Positions 17,135-25,394 of a stretch of DNA of 64,000 bases are shown piece by piece. How positions within the stretch are numbered: position 1 is the first letter of the stretch; each line of letters starts with the position of its first letter. The translations under genes and the position numbers were made by a program. Location of the stretch: contig JHVD01000002.1 of NCBI GenBank assembly GCA_000619965.1, positions 62,001 to 126,000 on the forward strand, in the 5' to 3' direction. Source of the DNA: Propionibacteriaceae bacterium P6A17. Its GTDB lineage: Bacteria; Actinomycetota; Actinomycetes; Propionibacteriales; Propionibacteriaceae. The notes under the pieces are model-generated. The model did no database searches, was not told the origin of the DNA, and was given only the letters and a program-made list of their open reading frames with translations.

Positions 17135-18259
17135 ATGAACCGCAAGACCACGATCCGCTCGCTCACCGCACTCGCCGCCGTGGCCTCCCTCGGACTCGCA
17201 GCCTGCTCCGGCGGCGACGCCAAGGGCGGGGCCTCGTCGGGCGACACCGTCACCCTCCACATGGCCACCATGGTCCAGCCGAAGGTCCCCAGCGCGCCGG
17301 TGCAGAACTGGTTCCTCGACGAGCTCGAGAAGCGCTCCGACGGCCGCATCAAGATCGACCGCAGCGAGCCCGAGACCATCTGCCCCGCTCCGGAGATCGC
17401 CGAGTGCGTCCGCGACGGCCGCGCCGACATCGGCATCACCATCGCCGACTACACGCCGCAGCTGTTCCCGACGCTGTCCCTCGTCTCCGTCCCGTTCATG
17501 GTGGACAACTCGCAGGCGCTCATGCAGACCCTCGCGAAGGTCAACGACGAGAATGCGGCCGCGAAGGCCAAGTGGGACGAGATCGGCCTGAAGATGGTGG
17601 CCGCTTGGGGCCCCGGCAAGCTGATCCTCGGCACCAAGGAGCCGGTCCACGGCCTGGATGACATCCAGAACGTCAAGTACCGCGTCACGGGACCGTTCCT
17701 GCAAGCCGCATTCAAGGAGGCCGGCGCGAACGTCGTCGCGCTCCCCGCGGCCGAGACCTACGAGGCGGTCGAGCGCGGCCTGGCCGACGCCGTCGCCTGG
17801 ACCTTGGACGGCCCGGTCGACTACAAGCTGATGGAACAGCTCAGCGTCTGGACCGATCCCGGTGTCGGCCACTACACCACGTTCGTCATCATGCTCAACA
17901 AGGATGCCTACGAGAAGCTGCCCGAGGATCTCCGCAAGATCGTCGATGAGGTCCGCGACGAGCTCAACGGCGGCGAGGGAATGAAGGCGTTCGCGACGCG
18001 CACGACCGAGCAGTGCGACGCCATCAAGGAGTTCCCGAAGACCGAGTCCTTCACCGCGTGGGATGAAGCGGAAACCACCAAGTGGCGTGACCAGGTGCAG
18101 GAAGGCCTCCTCCAGAAGTGGGCGGACCAGGCCAAGACCGATGGTCTCACCGACACCGAGGGCTACCTGGCCGACTACAAGGCGGCGCTCGAGGCTGCCG
18201 GCGCCGAGGACCTCCTCGAGGACCCCGTCGCCGCCTGCATCGCCAAGTTCAACGGCTGA
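17135..18259 (+). CDS. dctP: TRAP transporter substrate-binding lipoprotein (DctP family)
   Basis: A 374-residue binding protein with lipobox LAAC (lipidated C24), so it is tethered to the membrane rather than free. The DctP fold is shown by the GGASSGDTVTLHMATMV opening, the VKYRVTGPF segment with the carboxylate-clamping arginine, and AETYEAVERGLADA. It should capture an aromatic acid or other carboxylate for the DctQM permease encoded next. Placement inside the hpa operon points to hydroxyphenylacetate or homoprotocatechuate as ligand, by inference. Confidence 0.92.
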   Translation: MNRKTTIRSLTALAAVASLGLAACSGGDAKGGASSGDTVTLHMATMVQPKVPSAPVQNWFLDELEKRSDGRIKIDRSEPETICPAPEIAECVRDGRADIGITIADYTPQLFPTLSLVSVPFMVDNSQALMQTLAKVNDENAAAKAKWDEIGLKMVAAWGPGKLILGTKEPVHGLDDIQNVKYRVTGPFLQAAFKEAGANVVALPAAETYEAVERGLADAVAWTLDGPVDYKLMEQLSVWTDPGVGHYTTFVIMLNKDAYEKLPEDLRKIVDEVRDELNGGEGMKAFATRTTEQCDAIKEFPKTESFTAWDEAETTKWRDQVQEGLLQKWADQAKTDGLTDTEGYLADYKAALEAAGAEDLLEDPVAACIAKFNG

Positions 18260-18344
18260 CAGCTCGCTTGATCGCCGGTGGGAGGCGTCAGCGTCGACGC
18301 CTCCCACCCTTCCCTCTACCCCATCCACCCCGAGAGGCCTCGCC

Positions 18345-18938
18345 ATGGAACGGACCATTAAGGTACTGTCCTCGATCTTCGGCGTGCTGGCCACGGTGGC
18401 CACCGTCGTCATGATGTTCGCCATCGCGGCCGACGTCTTCTTCCGCACGCTCTACGACTCCACGCTGCCCGGCGTGTTGGAGCTGTCCGAGACGGCGCTG
18501 GTCGCCGCAGTGTTCCTCGGCCTCGCCTACACCGGGGCCACCAACTCCCACATCGCAGTCGATCTGCTCACCGAGCGGCTGCCCGCAAGCGTCTCCCGCT
18601 GGGTGATCCTCGTGGCCTGGACGCTGACCGCGGGCTTCGTCGCCTGGATGACCTACGCGACAGCGCTGCGCGCAATCGCCTCGACGAAGGCAAACGAGCT
18701 GCGCATGGGGCTCGTCGAGTGGCCCCTGTGGCCATCGCGCTGGCTGATCCCCATCGGGCTCGCGCTGTTCCTGCTCGTCGCGATCGCCAACATCGTCCGC
18801 CTGGCCTCCGGCAAGGAGGTTCTGGGGATCGACCACCAGATGCCCGATGTGGCAGAGCACCACTATGAATACGTCACCCAGACCGACCCCGGGGCGCCCG
18901 TCGACGCCCCGTCCGGCAGGAAGGAGGAGCAGGCATGA
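18345..18938 (+). CDS. dctQ: TRAP transporter small permease (DctQ family)
   Basis: A 197-residue membrane protein with four predicted helices (about residues 8-30, 47-65, 87-108, 128-150) and a hydrophilic C-tail of about 45 residues. The family pattern DVFFRTLYDSTLPGVLELSE is visible. It pairs with the large permease to couple Na+ entry to substrate uptake. The start ATG has GAGAGG 7 nt upstream. The 85-bp gap after dctP is the longest inside the operon before gntR. Its stop overlaps dctM (ATGA). Confidence 0.9.
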   Translation: MERTIKVLSSIFGVLATVATVVMMFAIAADVFFRTLYDSTLPGVLELSETALVAAVFLGLAYTGATNSHIAVDLLTERLPASVSRWVILVAWTLTAGFVAWMTYATALRAIASTKANELRMGLVEWPLWPSRWLIPIGLALFLLVAIANIVRLASGKEVLGIDHQMPDVAEHHYEYVTQTDPGAPVDAPSGRKEEQA

Positions 18939-20338
18939 TGGACAACGTCCCTCTCGTGCTCTCGGTCGTCGCGCTGCTGCTTGCGCTGCTGGCCATCCGC
19001 ATGCCCGTGGCGTTCGCCTTGGGCCTCTCCGGCGCGGTCGGTCTCCTCCTGCTGCGCGACTTTGACTTCGCCACCAACATGCTGGGGGCCGTGCCCTTCG
19101 ACCAGTCGTCGAAGTTCACGCTGACCATCATCCCCATGTTCATCCTGATGGGCATGTTCGCGGTGAAGGCGAGGATCGCCGAGCAGGTCTACGCAGTGGC
19201 CGCCCACCTGTTCCGACGACTGCCCGGCGGCTTGGGCGTCGCGACGGTCATGGCCTGTGCGGGCTTCGCTGCGGTCTCCGGCTCGTCGATCGGCACCGCT
19301 GCGACGATGTCGCGGCTGTCGGTGGGGGAGATGCGCAAGCACGGCTACCCCGTGCCGCTGGCCACCGCAAGCGTTGCCGTCGCGGGCACGCTGGGGGTGC
19401 TGATCCCACCGAGCGTGATTCTGGTGCTCTACGCGATCATGACCGGCGAGTCGGTGGCGAAGGTGCTTGCCGCGGGCATCATCCCGGGAATCCTCTCGAC
19501 GCTCGTCTACTCCGGCTACATGATCTTCGCCGCGCGTGGAGTCCGACGCCCGGAGGCGGCCGACCTGCAGGCGGGGATCGCGGCGGCCGCGGAGGACGCC
19601 TCGGGCGGCTTCCACACGTCGCTGCGCGCCCCAGATGCGGCGGACGGCACACCGGCCAAGGTGCGCCTGCGCGACCTGCCGATCCGTGGCCTCGTGCGCG
19701 TGGTGCTGCTGTTCCTCATCGTGCTGGGCGGCATGTACTCGGGAATTTTCACTGCCACCGAGTCTGCCGCGATCGGCGCGCTGGCCGCCGGAGTGATGCT
19801 CGTCGCGGAGATGTACAAGGAGGGCTGGAGGGCGACGCTGCGCGCCATGGTCGATGCGTTGAAGGAGACCGCGGGCACCACGTCGATGGTGTTCGCGATC
19901 GTCGTCGGCTCGACCCTGCTGTCCGTGTTCTTCGTGGCGGCGCGCGTGCCTCAGCTCCTCACCCAGGCGGTGCTCGACGCCGGACTCAACCCCTACCTGA
20001 CGATGGGTGTGATGCTGGCGACGCTCATCCCGCTCGGGATGGCGCTCGAATCCCTGTCGATCCTCGTGATCACCGTCCCGCTGCTGTATCCGGTGGCGAC
20101 GGCGCTCGGCTTCGACGGCATCTGGTTGGCGATCTTGGTGGTCAAGTTGATCGAGATCGGCATGGTGACACCGCCGGTGGGTATCAACTGCTTCGTGGTC
20201 GCAGGCACGTCCGGGGTGAAGGTGGCGACCATCTTCAAGGGTGTCCTACCCTTCGTCCTGCTGGACCTGGCCGTGACCGCGCTCCTGTTCGCGGTGCCGC
20301 AGGTCACCCTGTGGCTGCCATCATTGATCCAGTTCTGA
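18935..20338 (+). CDS. dctM: TRAP transporter large permease (DctM family)
   Basis: A 467-residue polytopic protein. The N-terminal RMPVAFALGLSG and the VSGSSIGTAATMS and GVLIPPSVILVLYA segments are conserved DctM blocks. A central cytoplasmic insert of about 55 residues (about 205-255) separates two hydrophobic halves, and the C-terminal half has VTPPVGINCFV. It forms the ion-coupled translocation path with DctQ. ATGATG at 18935 gives two possible starts one codon apart. Confidence 0.93.
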   Translation: MMDNVPLVLSVVALLLALLAIRMPVAFALGLSGAVGLLLLRDFDFATNMLGAVPFDQSSKFTLTIIPMFILMGMFAVKARIAEQVYAVAAHLFRRLPGGLGVATVMACAGFAAVSGSSIGTAATMSRLSVGEMRKHGYPVPLATASVAVAGTLGVLIPPSVILVLYAIMTGESVAKVLAAGIIPGILSTLVYSGYMIFAARGVRRPEAADLQAGIAAAAEDASGGFHTSLRAPDAADGTPAKVRLRDLPIRGLVRVVLLFLIVLGGMYSGIFTATESAAIGALAAGVMLVAEMYKEGWRATLRAMVDALKETAGTTSMVFAIVVGSTLLSVFFVAARVPQLLTQAVLDAGLNPYLTMGVMLATLIPLGMALESLSILVITVPLLYPVATALGFDGIWLAILVVKLIEIGMVTPPVGINCFVVAGTSGVKVATIFKGVLPFVLLDLAVTALLFAVPQVTLWLPSLIQF

Positions 20339-20354
20339 GCCCGCAGGAGGGACC

Positions 20355-21020
20355 GTGGAGATGAACCCGAAGTTGGCCAAGTCCGAGATGGTCTATCGCG
20401 GGCTGCGCGACAAGATCCTCACTGGGCGCTACGTCGCGGGCTACCGGTTGGTGCTCGACCAGATCGCCCGCGAATACGGAGTGAGCACCGTGCCCGTCCG
20501 GGAGGCCGTGCGCCGGCTGGAGGCGGAGAAGCTCGTGAGCTTCACCCCGAACATCGGCGCAGTGGTGTCGTCGGTGGATCTCGAGGACTACACCGACGCG
20601 ATGGAGACCCTCGCGGTGCTGGAGGGAGCGGCGACCTCCTTTGCCGCGCCGCTCCTGAGCGCCGACGTGCTGGAGGCCGCGGCGCGCGCGAACGAGCGCA
20701 TGGGCGAACTCGCACTCCACTCGTCGCAGCTCGACTCCGCGGAGTTCAGCAAGCTCAACCGCCGGTTCCACCGGCTCCTGTGGGAGCCGTGCCCGAACGT
20801 GCACCTCACCCGCATGCTCGACCAGGAATGGAATCGCGTCGCGGCGATCCGACGGGCGCAGTTCGCCTTCGACACCGAGCGGGCACTCACATCGGTGGCC
20901 GAGCACGGTGAACTGCTGCGCCTCATCCGCGAGGGGGCCCCGGCCCCCGACATCGAACGCTTCGCCCGAAACCACAAGATGCGCACCCTGCGCGATTCGG
21001 TGAGCCGGCGCGTCGGCTGA
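20355..21020 (+). CDS. GntR/FadR-family transcriptional regulator
   Basis: A 221-residue regulator: N-terminal GntR winged helix (about 10-75; LDQIAREYGVSTVPVREAVRRLEAE) and C-terminal helical FCD ligand domain with conserved histidines and acidic residues. AGGAGG sits 4 nt before GTG. It lies 16 bp after dctM in the same operon, so it is probably autoregulated and controls the divergent promoter at 11.9 kb. The effector is likely a pathway intermediate or the aromatic acid. Activator versus repressor cannot be decided. Confidence 0.9.
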   Translation: MEMNPKLAKSEMVYRGLRDKILTGRYVAGYRLVLDQIAREYGVSTVPVREAVRRLEAEKLVSFTPNIGAVVSSVDLEDYTDAMETLAVLEGAATSFAAPLLSADVLEAAARANERMGELALHSSQLDSAEFSKLNRRFHRLLWEPCPNVHLTRMLDQEWNRVAAIRRAQFAFDTERALTSVAEHGELLRLIREGAPAPDIERFARNHKMRTLRDSVSRRVG

Positions 21021-21074
21021 CCGGCCACCCCACCTCCCAACCCATCCGCCCCACGACGAAGTGAGGAAGACTCC

Positions 21075-22949
21075 ATGCAGTTCCACCAGTACGGCTACGT
21101 CTCCGAGGACCCCCGGGTCCAGACTCCGGCAGGACGTGGCGTCCACCGCAGCCCGGCCCTCCCCGACGAGATGGATGTGCTCATCGTCGGAGGTGGCCCC
21201 GCCGGCATGATGATGCTCGCGCAGCTCAGCCAGTTCCCGAGCCTTGAGGTGCGCATGATCGAGCGCCGGCCCCATCGGCTCCAGATCGGCCAGGCCGATG
21301 GCATCCAGGCCCGCAGCGTCGAAACCTTCCAGGCGTTTGGCTTCGCCGAGCGCATCATCGCCGAAGCGTATCGCATCACCGAGATGACCTTCTGGAAGCC
21401 GAGCCCGGAGGACCCGAGCCGCATCGTCCGCACCGCACGCACCCCCGACGACGACCGCGGAATCAGCGAGTTCCCGCACCTCATCGTCAACCAGGCGCGC
21501 GTGCTCGACTACTTCGCGGAAGCCGCCCAACGCGGCCCGGGGAAGCTGGAACCCAACTTCGGCTGGGAGTTCCGGGGCCTCACGATCGAGGAGGGCCACG
21601 ACTACCCGGTGCGCGTCGAGGTCGTGGGCTGCGCGGGCCAGCAGGATGGCGTCGAGCGCACCATCCGGGCGAAGTACGTGCTCGGCGCCGACGGTGCCCG
21701 CAGCAAGGTCCGCGACGCCATCGGCGCCAAACACGTCGGAAGCGTCTCCTACCACGCCTGGGGCGTCATGGACGTGCTCGCGGTCAGCGACTTCCCTGAC
21801 CTACGCCTGAAGGCCGCGATCCAGTCGCAGGCCGGCTCGATCCTGCACATCCCGCGCGAGGGGGGTTACCTATGCCGCATGTACATCGATTTGGGCGAAG
21901 TGGCCCCCGACGACGGCGGCAAGGTCCGCAAGACGCCGCTGGAGACGATCATCGCGAAGGCGAACGAGATCCTGCACCCCTACACCCTCGACGTCCGCAA
22001 CGTGCCGTGGTGGAGCGTCTACGAGGTGGGTCATCGTGTGACCGACCGCTTCGACGACGTTCCCGCCGACGAGGTCGGCGACCGCTGTCCGCGTGTGTTC
22101 ATCGCTGGCGACGCCTGCCACACGCACAGCGCCAAGGCAGGCCAGGGCATGAACGTGTCGATGCAGGACTCATTCAACCTCGGATGGAAGCTCGGCCACG
22201 TCCTGACCGGCCTGTCCCCGGAGTCGCTGCTGCGCACCTACACCGCCGAGCGGCAGGTCATCGCGCAGGACCTCATCGACTTCGACCGGCAGTGGTCGTC
22301 GATCATGGCGGCCAAGCCCGAGGAGCTCGACGAGCCCGCCGAGGAGTTCTACGTCAAGACGTTCGAGTTCCCGGCAGGGTTCATGACCCAGTACCAGCCG
22401 TCGCTGATCGTCGGCCAGCCCACGTACCAGGCGCTGGCCGAGGGCTTCCCGATCGGCAAGCGCTTCAAGTCGCGCAAGGTGATCCGTATCAGCGACTCGA
22501 ATCCGCTGCACCTCGGGCATCTGCACGAGGCCGACGGCCGCTGGCGCATCTACGCCTTCGCCGACGGCACCGGTGAGTCGAGCCCCAAGCTGGAGCAGTG
22601 GGCGCACTGGCTCGCCACCAGCGAGGAGTCGCCGGTCGTCGCGCACACGCGGAAGGGGGCCGACTCCAATGCCCTGTTCGATGTGAAGGCGATCTACCAG
22701 GCCCCCTACACAGCCGTGGACTTGCCCGCGGTGCCTGGCGCGTTCAAGCCGATCGTCGGTCCCTTCGAACTGGTCGATCTCAACGAGGTGTTCGCCGCAG
22801 ACGCCGACGACGACATCTTCGACGTGCGCGGCATCTCACGCGGCGGGGCTGTCGTCGTCGTTCGGCCGGATCAGTACGTCGCGCATGTCCTGCCGCTGGA
22901 GGACACAGCGGCGCTCGCCGAGTTCTTCCGGCCCATCTTCACCGTGTAA
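21075..22949 (+). CDS. FAD-dependent aromatic monooxygenase (3-hydroxybenzoate 4-hydroxylase/phenol hydroxylase type)
   Basis: A 624-residue class A flavoprotein hydroxylase with GGGPAG (39-44), E63 ending the first Rossmann beta strand, the DG motif at 206-207 and the GD motif at 345-346 (AGDACHTHSAKAGQGMN). A thioredoxin-like C-terminal domain follows from about 460. Size and C-terminal domain match MobA and phenol 2-monooxygenase, not the shorter p-hydroxybenzoate hydroxylase. Last gene of the operon and followed by a strong terminator. It likely makes homoprotocatechuate from a monohydroxyphenylacetate, standing in for HpaBC. By analogy with 3-hydroxybenzoate 4-hydroxylation, 3-hydroxyphenylacetate is the preferred guess. 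Confidence 0.85.
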   Translation: MQFHQYGYVSEDPRVQTPAGRGVHRSPALPDEMDVLIVGGGPAGMMMLAQLSQFPSLEVRMIERRPHRLQIGQADGIQARSVETFQAFGFAERIIAEAYRITEMTFWKPSPEDPSRIVRTARTPDDDRGISEFPHLIVNQARVLDYFAEAAQRGPGKLEPNFGWEFRGLTIEEGHDYPVRVEVVGCAGQQDGVERTIRAKYVLGADGARSKVRDAIGAKHVGSVSYHAWGVMDVLAVSDFPDLRLKAAIQSQAGSILHIPREGGYLCRMYIDLGEVAPDDGGKVRKTPLETIIAKANEILHPYTLDVRNVPWWSVYEVGHRVTDRFDDVPADEVGDRCPRVFIAGDACHTHSAKAGQGMNVSMQDSFNLGWKLGHVLTGLSPESLLRTYTAERQVIAQDLIDFDRQWSSIMAAKPEELDEPAEEFYVKTFEFPAGFMTQYQPSLIVGQPTYQALAEGFPIGKRFKSRKVIRISDSNPLHLGHLHEADGRWRIYAFADGTGESSPKLEQWAHWLATSEESPVVAHTRKGADSNALFDVKAIYQAPYTAVDLPAVPGAFKPIVGPFELVDLNEVFAADADDDIFDVRGISRGGAVVVVRPDQYVAHVLPLEDTAALAEFFRPIFTV

Positions 22950-22961
22950 GTCCTCTGGAAG

Positions 22962-23004
22962 ATGGAAGGGGGCGCACCCCGCGACGAGGTGCGCCCCCTT
23001 CCAT
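22962..23004. terminator. Terminator of the homoprotocatechuate operon
   Basis: atggaagggggcgcacc and its exact reverse complement form a 17-bp stem around a 9-nt loop, 12 nt past the monooxygenase stop. There is no T-run; it can act for both converging genes. Confidence 0.85.
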
Positions 23005-23025
23005 GGCGGCTTGTCGACGTCCGTG

Positions 23026-23046
23026 GACGAATCGACGTCGTCTCAG
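23026..23046. repeat. Right 21-bp direct repeat flanking the catabolic island
   Basis: gacgaatcgacgtcgtctcag, 20/21 identical to 10375-10395 in the same orientation. Like the left copy it runs into the TCA that is the stop codon of a minus-strand gene. Confidence 0.6.
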
Positions 23047-23498
23047 GCGGTCCGGTCTCGCACGATGCCCAGGTCGGGGGACTTGATCGGCATCGACGGG
23101 TCCTCCCTGCGGGCCCACCCGTCGGTGATCGCGCCGACGGTGGCCTTGAACTCCGCGATCGTCGCCTTGGGGGCCTTCACCTTCTTGAAGCTGCCCCAGC
23201 CGAGGGCGGCGAAGACGGCGGCGAAGATCAACGAGATGAGCATCGCCGCGAGGAAGCCCAGCACGATGGACAGCGCGGTGCTGAGGCCGGTGAGGCTGAT
23301 CAGCCAAGCGAGCAGCGCGGCGAGCGCGATGACGAACATCCACACGGCGTGCAGCACGAAGGCCAGCGCGACGACGAACATGCCGCTGCCGATTCCCGCC
23401 TTCTTCGCAGCCGGGACGAGTTCAGCCTTCGCCAGTTCGGTCTCCTTGTCGAGGAAGACCCCCAACTGTTCCTTGATACGGGTCACGTTGTCAGCCAT
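23043..23498 (-). CDS. Holin-X (phage holin superfamily III)-like membrane protein
   Basis: A 151-residue protein with an amphipathic charged N-terminus (LDKETELAKAELVPAAKKAG), two long hydrophobic hairpins (about 37-60 and 68-100) and a hydrophilic tail. This is the pattern of Actinobacterial Holin-X/Phage_holin_3_6 proteins, which are usual chromosomal genes and not phage remnants. It probably sits in the cytoplasmic membrane; its role is unknown. A related protein occurs in the MarP/NUDIX neighbourhood of other actinobacteria, so it may mark the ancestral gene order past the island. Confidence 0.75.
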   Translation of the reverse strand: MADNVTRIKEQLGVFLDKETELAKAELVPAAKKAGIGSGMFVVALAFVLHAVWMFVIALAALLAWLISLTGLSTALSIVLGFLAAMLISLIFAAVFAALGWGSFKKVKAPKATIAEFKATVGAITDGWARREDPSMPIKSPDLGIVRDRTA

Positions 23499-23550
23499 GG
23501 CGTTCCTTTCCTCTCCCCAAGACTATTGCGTCGGGCTCGGCCCGGGGACG

Positions 23551-24288
23551 TCAGACCCTGATTGCCAACCCGGTGTCGGGCAACTGCACGGGATTGGTCA
23601 ACTCCGCGTGGTCGACCCAGGCGCGCCAACACAGGAGCTGGAAGGGCAGTTTCAGATCGTCGCCGGGCCTGGCCGAGGCGTCGTAGAGCTCCATCACCTG
23701 GCCTAGGAGCCGATCGAGCTGGTGCTGGTCGAGGCTGCGAGCGAGCGGCTGGGCCCGCACCATGTCCTGCATGGCGCCCCTGGAAAGGGGCTGCCAGATG
23801 CGGAACACACGCTTCTCGATCTCCGGGAAGTAGTGGGAGTCGTCGAGGGCGACCAGCGACTGGTGGCCGTAGTCGCCGCGCATCGCCATCGGGTCGTAGC
23901 GGCGCAGCAGGGCCGCGAGCCGGCGCACCCACGGCACCGAGTCGTCGCGGATCAGGTAGGACACGGACAGGCAGCCCCCCGGGCGCAGCACCCGCGCGAT
24001 CTGCGGCAGGGCCAGGGCTGCGTCGAGCCGGTGGAAGCTCTGATGGCTGAACACGACCTCGAACTGGTACGGGTCCAGCGGGATCGCCTCCGGACGGCCG
24101 TTGAGCGCCACCAGCGCCTCGTCCGAGACGAACCGCTGGAGCAGCGCCGGGTCCGGGGTGAGGGCGAACATGGTGTGCCCGCGACGGCGGAGCCGGCCGG
24201 GCAGGTGGGCATCGTCGCCGATGGCGAGACCCCGCACCTCGGGCCAGACGGCGAGCCAGTCGAGTGCCTCGGGTGGAAACGAACTCAC
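23551..24288 (-). CDS. Class I SAM-dependent methyltransferase-like protein
   Basis: A 245-residue protein with a Methyltransf_11-like layout: a post-II block QFEVVFSHQSFHRLDAALALPQI, then RVLRPGGCLSVSYL typical of motifs IV-V. Motif I is degenerate (GLAIGDDAHLPGRL instead of DxGxGxG), so SAM binding may be weak. The GTG start is chosen because AGGAGG lies 5 nt upstream; the frame continues upstream but into the divergent ssd promoter. The substrate is unknown. It is divergent from the Tad pilus genes. Confidence 0.75.
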   Translation of the reverse strand: MSSFPPEALDWLAVWPEVRGLAIGDDAHLPGRLRRRGHTMFALTPDPALLQRFVSDEALVALNGRPEAIPLDPYQFEVVFSHQSFHRLDAALALPQIARVLRPGGCLSVSYLIRDDSVPWVRRLAALLRRYDPMAMRGDYGHQSLVALDDSHYFPEIEKRVFRIWQPLSRGAMQDMVRAQPLARSLDQHQLDRLLGQVMELYDASARPGDDLKLPFQLLCWRAWVDHAELTNPVQLPDTGLAIRV

Positions 24289-24324
24289 GACAACCTCCTG
24301 CGGACCCAAGCCTATCGGGGCTTC

Positions 24325-24343
24325 AAGTTGTCCACAGTTTGCA
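24325..24343 (+). promoter_or_regulatory. Shared promoter-region motif with DnaA-box-like TTGTCCACA (tad operon)
   Basis: aagttgtccacagtttgca is 16/19 identical to 30326-30344 upstream of the pilin gene. It includes TTGTCCACA (24328-24336), a perfect actinobacterial DnaA-box consensus. The ATG of ssd is 51 nt downstream of the box. Confidence 0.45.
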
Positions 24344-24386
24344 TCGCGGGTGCAACTTCCGGGGCACAACGAACCAACACTGGGGC

Positions 24387-25394
24387 ATGAGTGAGTTCTC
24401 TCCCGTGTTGCTGACGGCGAAGGATCCGTCGATCGTCGAAGCCGTCGAGGCCACCGCGCTCGCTTTGGGAGTGGTGCTGCGCGTGGTCCGAGAGTCGGAC
24501 GAGTTGGCAAAGCGGTGGCCCGACGCCGCCCTGCGGCTGGTCGCGCCCGACATGGCCGCCCGCGTGCTGCTCCTGCCGCCGGCTGGGGCGACGGTGCTCG
24601 TCGGACACGACTTGGCGGCGCTCACGGCGGCCTCGGCGGAGCTGGGGCTGCCCGTCGTGCCGCTGCCGGACCAGTCGGGCAGGCTGGCGGACCTGCTGAG
24701 CAGCACACTTCGGGCCTCCAGCGAGCGGGCCCGCGTGGTGTCCGTGGTGGGGGCCTCCGGTGGGCTCGGCGCGTCGACGTTGGCCGTCGGCCTGGGGCTC
24801 GCGGCGGCGCGGTCCGGTCTGCGTGCGGCGGTCGTGGAGCTGGCCGCACACGGCGGCGGCCTGGACCTGCTCGTCGGGCACGAGATGGCGGAGGGGGTGC
24901 GTTGGGCGGATCTGGCCCGAGCCTGCGGAGAGCTGGGCGGCTTGGAGGACGCGCTGGTGGAGTGCGACGGGTTGCGGGTGCTCGCGCTGAGCCGGGACCA
25001 TCCGCAGGCGCCCGAAGGACCCGCCGTGCGCGCGGTCCTCTCCGCGCTGCGTCGCTCGCTGGACGTCGTCGTGGTGGATGCCGGGCGCGCCACCGTACCC
25101 GATGCGCAGCACCAGCTGCTCCTCGTCGGCGCCGACGTGCGGGGCGTGGCCGCGGCGCGCATGGTGGCGACGGCAGGTGGGGCGCCGTCCGGGCTGGTGG
25201 TGCGGCTGGGTCCCGGGCGCGGCCTCAACCCCGACGTGGTGGCGTCGTCGCTGGGGGTGCCGCTGGTGGGCACGGTGCACTCCGACGTGGCCGTCGCCCG
25301 CCTGGCCGAGCTGGGAGACCACCCGCTGGCCGGGCCGGCCAGGCGGTTCGCCAAGGACGTCGCGTCGCTGTGGCAGGGGCTCGCCGATGACTGA
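24387..25394 (+). CDS. ssd: Ssd/CpaE-like ParA-family protein of the Tad pilus locus
   Basis: A 335-residue protein of the septum-site-determining/CpaE group. An N-terminal receiver-like region (about 1-110) is followed by a ParA/MinD-type domain. The deviant Walker A is GASGGLGAS (122-130), lacking both the signature and the ordinary lysine, so ATP binding is doubtful. VVVVDAG occupies the Walker B position. In Tad systems CpaE helps localise the machinery; in mycobacteria Ssd affects septum formation. It overlaps tadA by 8 bp and starts the cluster. Confidence 0.85.
   Translation: MSEFSPVLLTAKDPSIVEAVEATALALGVVLRVVRESDELAKRWPDAALRLVAPDMAARVLLLPPAGATVLVGHDLAALTAASAELGLPVVPLPDQSGRLADLLSSTLRASSERARVVSVVGASGGLGASTLAVGLGLAAARSGLRAAVVELAAHGGGLDLLVGHEMAEGVRWADLARACGELGGLEDALVECDGLRVLALSRDHPQAPEGPAVRAVLSALRRSLDVVVVDAGRATVPDAQHQLLLVGADVRGVAAARMVATAGGAPSGLVVRLGPGRGLNPDVVASSLGVPLVGTVHSDVAVARLAELGDHPLAGPARRFAKDVASLWQGLADD

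Noticed and set aside
16196-18448. 750-codon minus-strand frame across hpaD and dctP
   Set aside because: hpaD has all metal ligands and dctP a lipobox on the plus strand; the antisense frame is compositional.
23043-23498. Prophage remnant suggested by a holin-like protein
   Set aside because: No other phage genes nearby. Holin-X family proteins are normal chromosomal genes in actinobacteria.
24328-24336. Replication origin signalled by a DnaA box
   Set aside because: Only one consensus box, no cluster, no AT-rich unwinding region and no dnaA/dnaN neighbours.
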